From contig BJOX01000144.1 in the NCBI GenBank assembly GCA_009731375.1, positions 421,042-460,649 of the forward strand: DNA of 39,608 nt, in the 5' to 3' direction. Both the position numbers and the translations under genes were made by a program. This DNA is from Paulinella micropora (Eukaryota > Cercozoa > Imbricatea > Euglyphida). Below the pieces are notes generated by a model. It did no database searches. It had not been told where the DNA came from and saw only the letters and a program-made list of their open reading frames with translations. Of the stretch, positions 36,355 to 39,608 are shown piece by piece. The first letter of the stretch is position 1. Each line of letters starts with the position of its first letter.

Positions 36355-36762
36355 CAGGTATGGCGATCTCAGACCATGCTTCGTACAGTCAGCAGATACA
36401 TACATACACATACATACATACATATACATACATACATATACATACATACATACGTACATACATGCATACATACATACACACATATACATACATACATACA
36501 TACATATACATACATACATACATACGTACATACATACATACAGGTATGGCGATCTCAGACCATGCTTCGTACAGTCAGCATATACATACATACATACATA
36601 CACATACATACATATACATACATACATACATACATACACATACATACATACATACATATACATACATACATACATACGTACATACGTACATACAGGTATG
36701 GCGATCTCAGACCATGCTGCGTACAGTCAGCAGATACATACATACATACATACATACATACG

Positions 36763-36822
<60 letters not shown>

Positions 36823-37343
36823 CATACATACACACATACATACGCACATACATGCAGGCATGGCAATCTCAGAACATCCTCAGTACTGTCAGCAGATACA
36901 TAGATACATACATATACATATAAATATACCTACATACATACACACATACATGCAGGCATGGCAATCTCAGAACATGCACAGTACTGTCAGCAGATACATA
37001 CATACATACACATACATACATACATACATACATACATACATACATACATACACATACATACATACAGACATACATACATATACATATACATACATACACA
37101 CATACATGCACACATACATGCAGGCATGGCAATCTCATAACATGCTAAGTACTGTCAGCAGCTCTATACATACATACATACATACATATACATATACATA
37201 CATACATACAAACATACATGCAGGCATGGCAATTTCAGAACATGCTCAGTATTGTCAGCAGATACATACATACATACATACATATACATATACATATACA
37301 TATACACACATACATACACACATACATACACACATACATGCAG
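36355..37343 (+). repeat. Intron 26, part 4: seven exon 27 left fragments in (ACAT)n
   Basis: Units reading RCAG|GYATGGCRATCTCAGAMC then ATGCTHMGTACWGTCAGCAG start near 36358, 36543, 36697, 36857, 36956, 37125 and 37224 and stop at the middle of the exon. The acceptor CAG is kept in all. The closest copies match exon 27 best. Confidence 0.85.
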
Positions 37344-37427
37344 GCATGGCAATCTCAGAACATGCTAAGTACTGTCAGCAGCTCCCCCGAGAGCGCTAAA
37401 ATAGTCAGCTACGATGGCATGGCGATG
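37344..37427 (+). CDS. Exon 27 (28 codons)
   Basis: Acceptor ACATGCAG, donor GCGATG|GTACAT. Phase 0 both ends: AWQSQNMLSTVSSSPESAK then IVSYDGMAM. It is the only contiguous copy; left and middle fragments lie upstream and right fragments downstream. Confidence 0.83.
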
Positions 37428-37780
37428 GTACATATAGACATAGACATAGACATACACATACACATACATATATACAGCTACGACTGCGTGGCGTCGGTAT
37501 ATATAGATATACATATACGTATACAGAGACATAGAAATAGACATAGACATAGACATATGCATACACACATACATGTACATATACATATACATATACATAT
37601 ACACATAAATATACCTAGACATATACATATACACATACATATACCTAGACATGTACATATATACATATGTATATATATATATATGTATGTATGTATACAT
37701 ATACATATGTACATGTACATATAGATATACATATACACTGAGAGTGTTAAGATAGTGAGCTACGATAGTGTGGCCATTGA

Positions 37781-37818
<38 letters not shown>

Positions 37819-37979
37819 ACATATACATATACACATATATATGTACATATAGATATACATATACATGTACATATACATATACATATACATGTACATGTAC
37901 ATATAGATATACATATACACTGAGCGTGTTAAGATAGTGAGCTACGATGGTGTGGCCATTGAGCATATACATATGCATG

Positions 37980-38010
<31 letters not shown>

Positions 38011-38376
38011 TTATATACACATACATATACATATACATATACATATACACATGTACATGTACATGTACATATAGATATACATATAGATATACATATAGAT
38101 ATACATATCACTGAGAGTGTTAAGCTAGAGAGCTACGATGGTGTGGCCATTGAGCATATACATATACATATACACATAAACATGTACATATAGATATACA
38201 TATACATGTAAATATACATATACATATACATATACACTGAGAGTGCTAAGATAGTGAGCTATGATGGTGTGGCCATTGAGCATATACATATACATATACA
38301 TATACACATATACATGTACATATAGATATACATATACATGTACATATACATATACATATACACATACATATACATG

Positions 38377-38411
<35 letters not shown>

Positions 38412-38484
38412 GTACATGTACATATAGATATACATATACACTGAGAGTGCTAAGATAGTGAGCTACGATGGTGTGGCCATTGAG

Positions 38485-38517
<33 letters not shown>

Positions 38518-38589
38518 GTACATGTACATATAGATACAATATACAGTGAGAGTGCTAAGATAGTGAGCTACGATGGTGTGGCCATTGAG

Positions 38590-38624
<35 letters not shown>

Positions 38625-38628
38625 GCAT

Positions 38629-38669
<41 letters not shown>

Positions 38670-38678
38670 TATATACAT

Positions 38679-38718
<40 letters not shown>

Positions 38719-38725
38719 GCATATA
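37428..38725 (+). repeat. Intron 27, part 1: seven exon 27 right fragments in (ACATAT)n
   Basis: One short copy near 37478-37496 (CAGCTACGACTGCGTGGCG), then six units reading GAGAGTGNTAAGATAGTGAG then CTACGATGGTGTGGCCATTG near 37738, 37919, 38110, 38237, 38441 and 38548. In all six the donor GTACAT has become AGCATAT or AACATAT. Spacers are (ACATAT)n with internal ATGTACATGTAC palindromes. Confidence 0.85.
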
Positions 38726-39101
38726 CCTGATGCGCAGTGACTACCTCACGGTGCATACATTGACATACACATAACAATACATACATACACTCTATTGTAT
38801 ACATACTCATGTATTTACTTCTTTCCTTCCTTCCTTCCTTACTTACTTACTTCCTTACTTACTTACTTACTTACTTACTTACTCATGTATTTACTTCCTT
38901 CCTTCCTTACTTACTTACTTGTTTACTTACTTACTTACTTACTTACTTACTGATGCATTTACTTCCTTCCTTCCTTCCTTCCTTACTTACTTACTTATTT
39001 ACTTACTTACTTACTCATGTATTTCCTTCCTTCCTTACTTATTTACTTACTTACTTACTTATGTATTTAAATCCTTCCTTCCTTCCTTACTTACTTACTT
39101 A

Positions 39102-39140
<39 letters not shown>

Positions 39141-39151
39141 TATACACATAG
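38726..39151. repeat. Intron 27, part 2: (TTAC)n/(TTCC)n
   Basis: A short unique piece (38727-38760, CTGATGCGCAGTGACTACCT) may be a decayed left copy of exon 28 (compare CCCTGACCACATCGCAGTGC). The rest is TTAC and TTCC runs with CTCATGTATTTACTTCCTTC repeated about five times. Confidence 0.75.
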
Positions 39152-39205
39152 GTAATGAGTTGTGAAGATGGGTCCCTGACCACATCGCAGTGCACATCCG
39201 ATTGG
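39152..39205 (+). CDS. Exon 28 (18 codons)
   Basis: Acceptor TACACATAG, donor GATTGG|GTGAAT. Phase 0 both ends: VMSCEDGSLTTSQCTSDW, with two cysteines. Two short right-side echoes follow near 39254-39268 and 39315-39332 (TAATCTAGTTGGGTAATA). Confidence 0.7.
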
Positions 39206-39488
39206 GTGAATACATACATACATTGCATACATACATACATACATACATACATAGTAATCTGGTCATATACATACATACATACATACATACACATACATAC
39301 ATACATACATACATAGTAATCTAGTTGGGTAATATACATACATACATACAAACATACATACGTACATACATGTATACATATATACATACATACATAGATA
39401 ATCACACTGGTTCATTCCGCCTTAGTAGTGTTGATCACCCCTCCTCCCCCCTGCCCTGTGACAGATAGATAGATAGATAGATAGATAG
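39206..39488. repeat. Downstream (ACAT)n tract and unique piece
   Basis: (ACAT)n with the two exon 28 echoes, then ~65 unique bases (39397-39462, CACACTGGTTCATTCCGCC...) in which no exon was convincing, then (GATA)n. Confidence 0.75.
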
Positions 39489-39608
39489 ATGAGATGTCGC
39501 AAAGGAATGTAGTCCTTGCAAAGGAACGCAGTTTCACATCAAACAATAATTTGTGTACTGTGCATGTGTCCGGGATGGGAATCACGGGTAGACTGTGTTC
39601 TGGAAAAA
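39489..39608 (-). mobile_element. Second dispersed repeat family, copy B (cut by window end)
   Basis: Nearly identical to 13398-13517, in the same orientation and also abutting (GATA)n. It continues past the window. Confidence 0.6.

Noticed and set aside
38727-38760. An exon at GCGCAG|TGACTACC
   Set aside because: It would open with TGA in the expected phase; it is more likely a decayed copy of exon 28.

Overview
The window is eukaryotic, almost certainly animal, nuclear DNA that at first sight is nothing but microsatellites: (TATC)n, (TATG)n, (ACATAT)n, (TTAC)n, (ATT)n, (TC)n and a 2-kb (ATCTC)n tract. It also holds tRNA-derived SINEs, GT-AG introns and three assembly gaps. Nothing bacterial or viral was seen. 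I cannot name the species. Long microsatellites with tRNA-SINEs would suit several invertebrates and some lower vertebrates, but that is only an impression.

Between the microsatellites lie about 28 short non-repetitive islands, 31 to 278 bp each. On the + strand each can be read as an exon with AG before it and GT after it. Splicing them in order gives a nearly continuous open frame of roughly 866 codons from 911 to 39205. Of 27 joins, 25 agree in codon phase with no stop codon; the exceptions are around exons 15/16 and 18 to 20. Both ends run out of the window. I chose boundaries by eye, so the joins are not fully independent evidence. Several exons carry a strand of the type Y-x-V-x-V-x-R, and exon 13 resembles the beta-sandwich style of REJ (receptor for egg jelly)/polycystin extracellular regions. 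That family assignment is tentative.

The most striking observation is how the introns are built. Around many exons, partial copies of that same exon are repeated inside the flanking microsatellites. Copies of the exon's left part (acceptor plus 5' coding bases) lie upstream of the intact exon. Copies of its right part (3' coding bases plus donor) lie downstream. This polarity holds at exons 1, 2, 3, 5, 6, 8, 9, 10, 13, 14, 17, 18, 21, 22, 24, 26, 27 and probably 28. In all there are well over 100 fragments. In two arrays (exons 6 and 8) every internal decoy donor has lost its GT through the same G-to-A change, while the outermost copy keeps GT.

Layout: 1-900, SINE and ATT tracts. 911-6345, exons 1-7. 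6346-14982, exons 8-10 inside large TATC/TC arrays with LINE-like insertions. 14983-18948, exons 11-14, including the (ATCTC)n intron. 19179-24465, exons 15-19 with two SINEs. 24466-30086, exons 20-22 with a 15-copy donor-side array and two MITE-like elements nearby. 30087-39205, exons 23-28. The last 120 bp repeat a dispersed element also seen at 13.4 kb.
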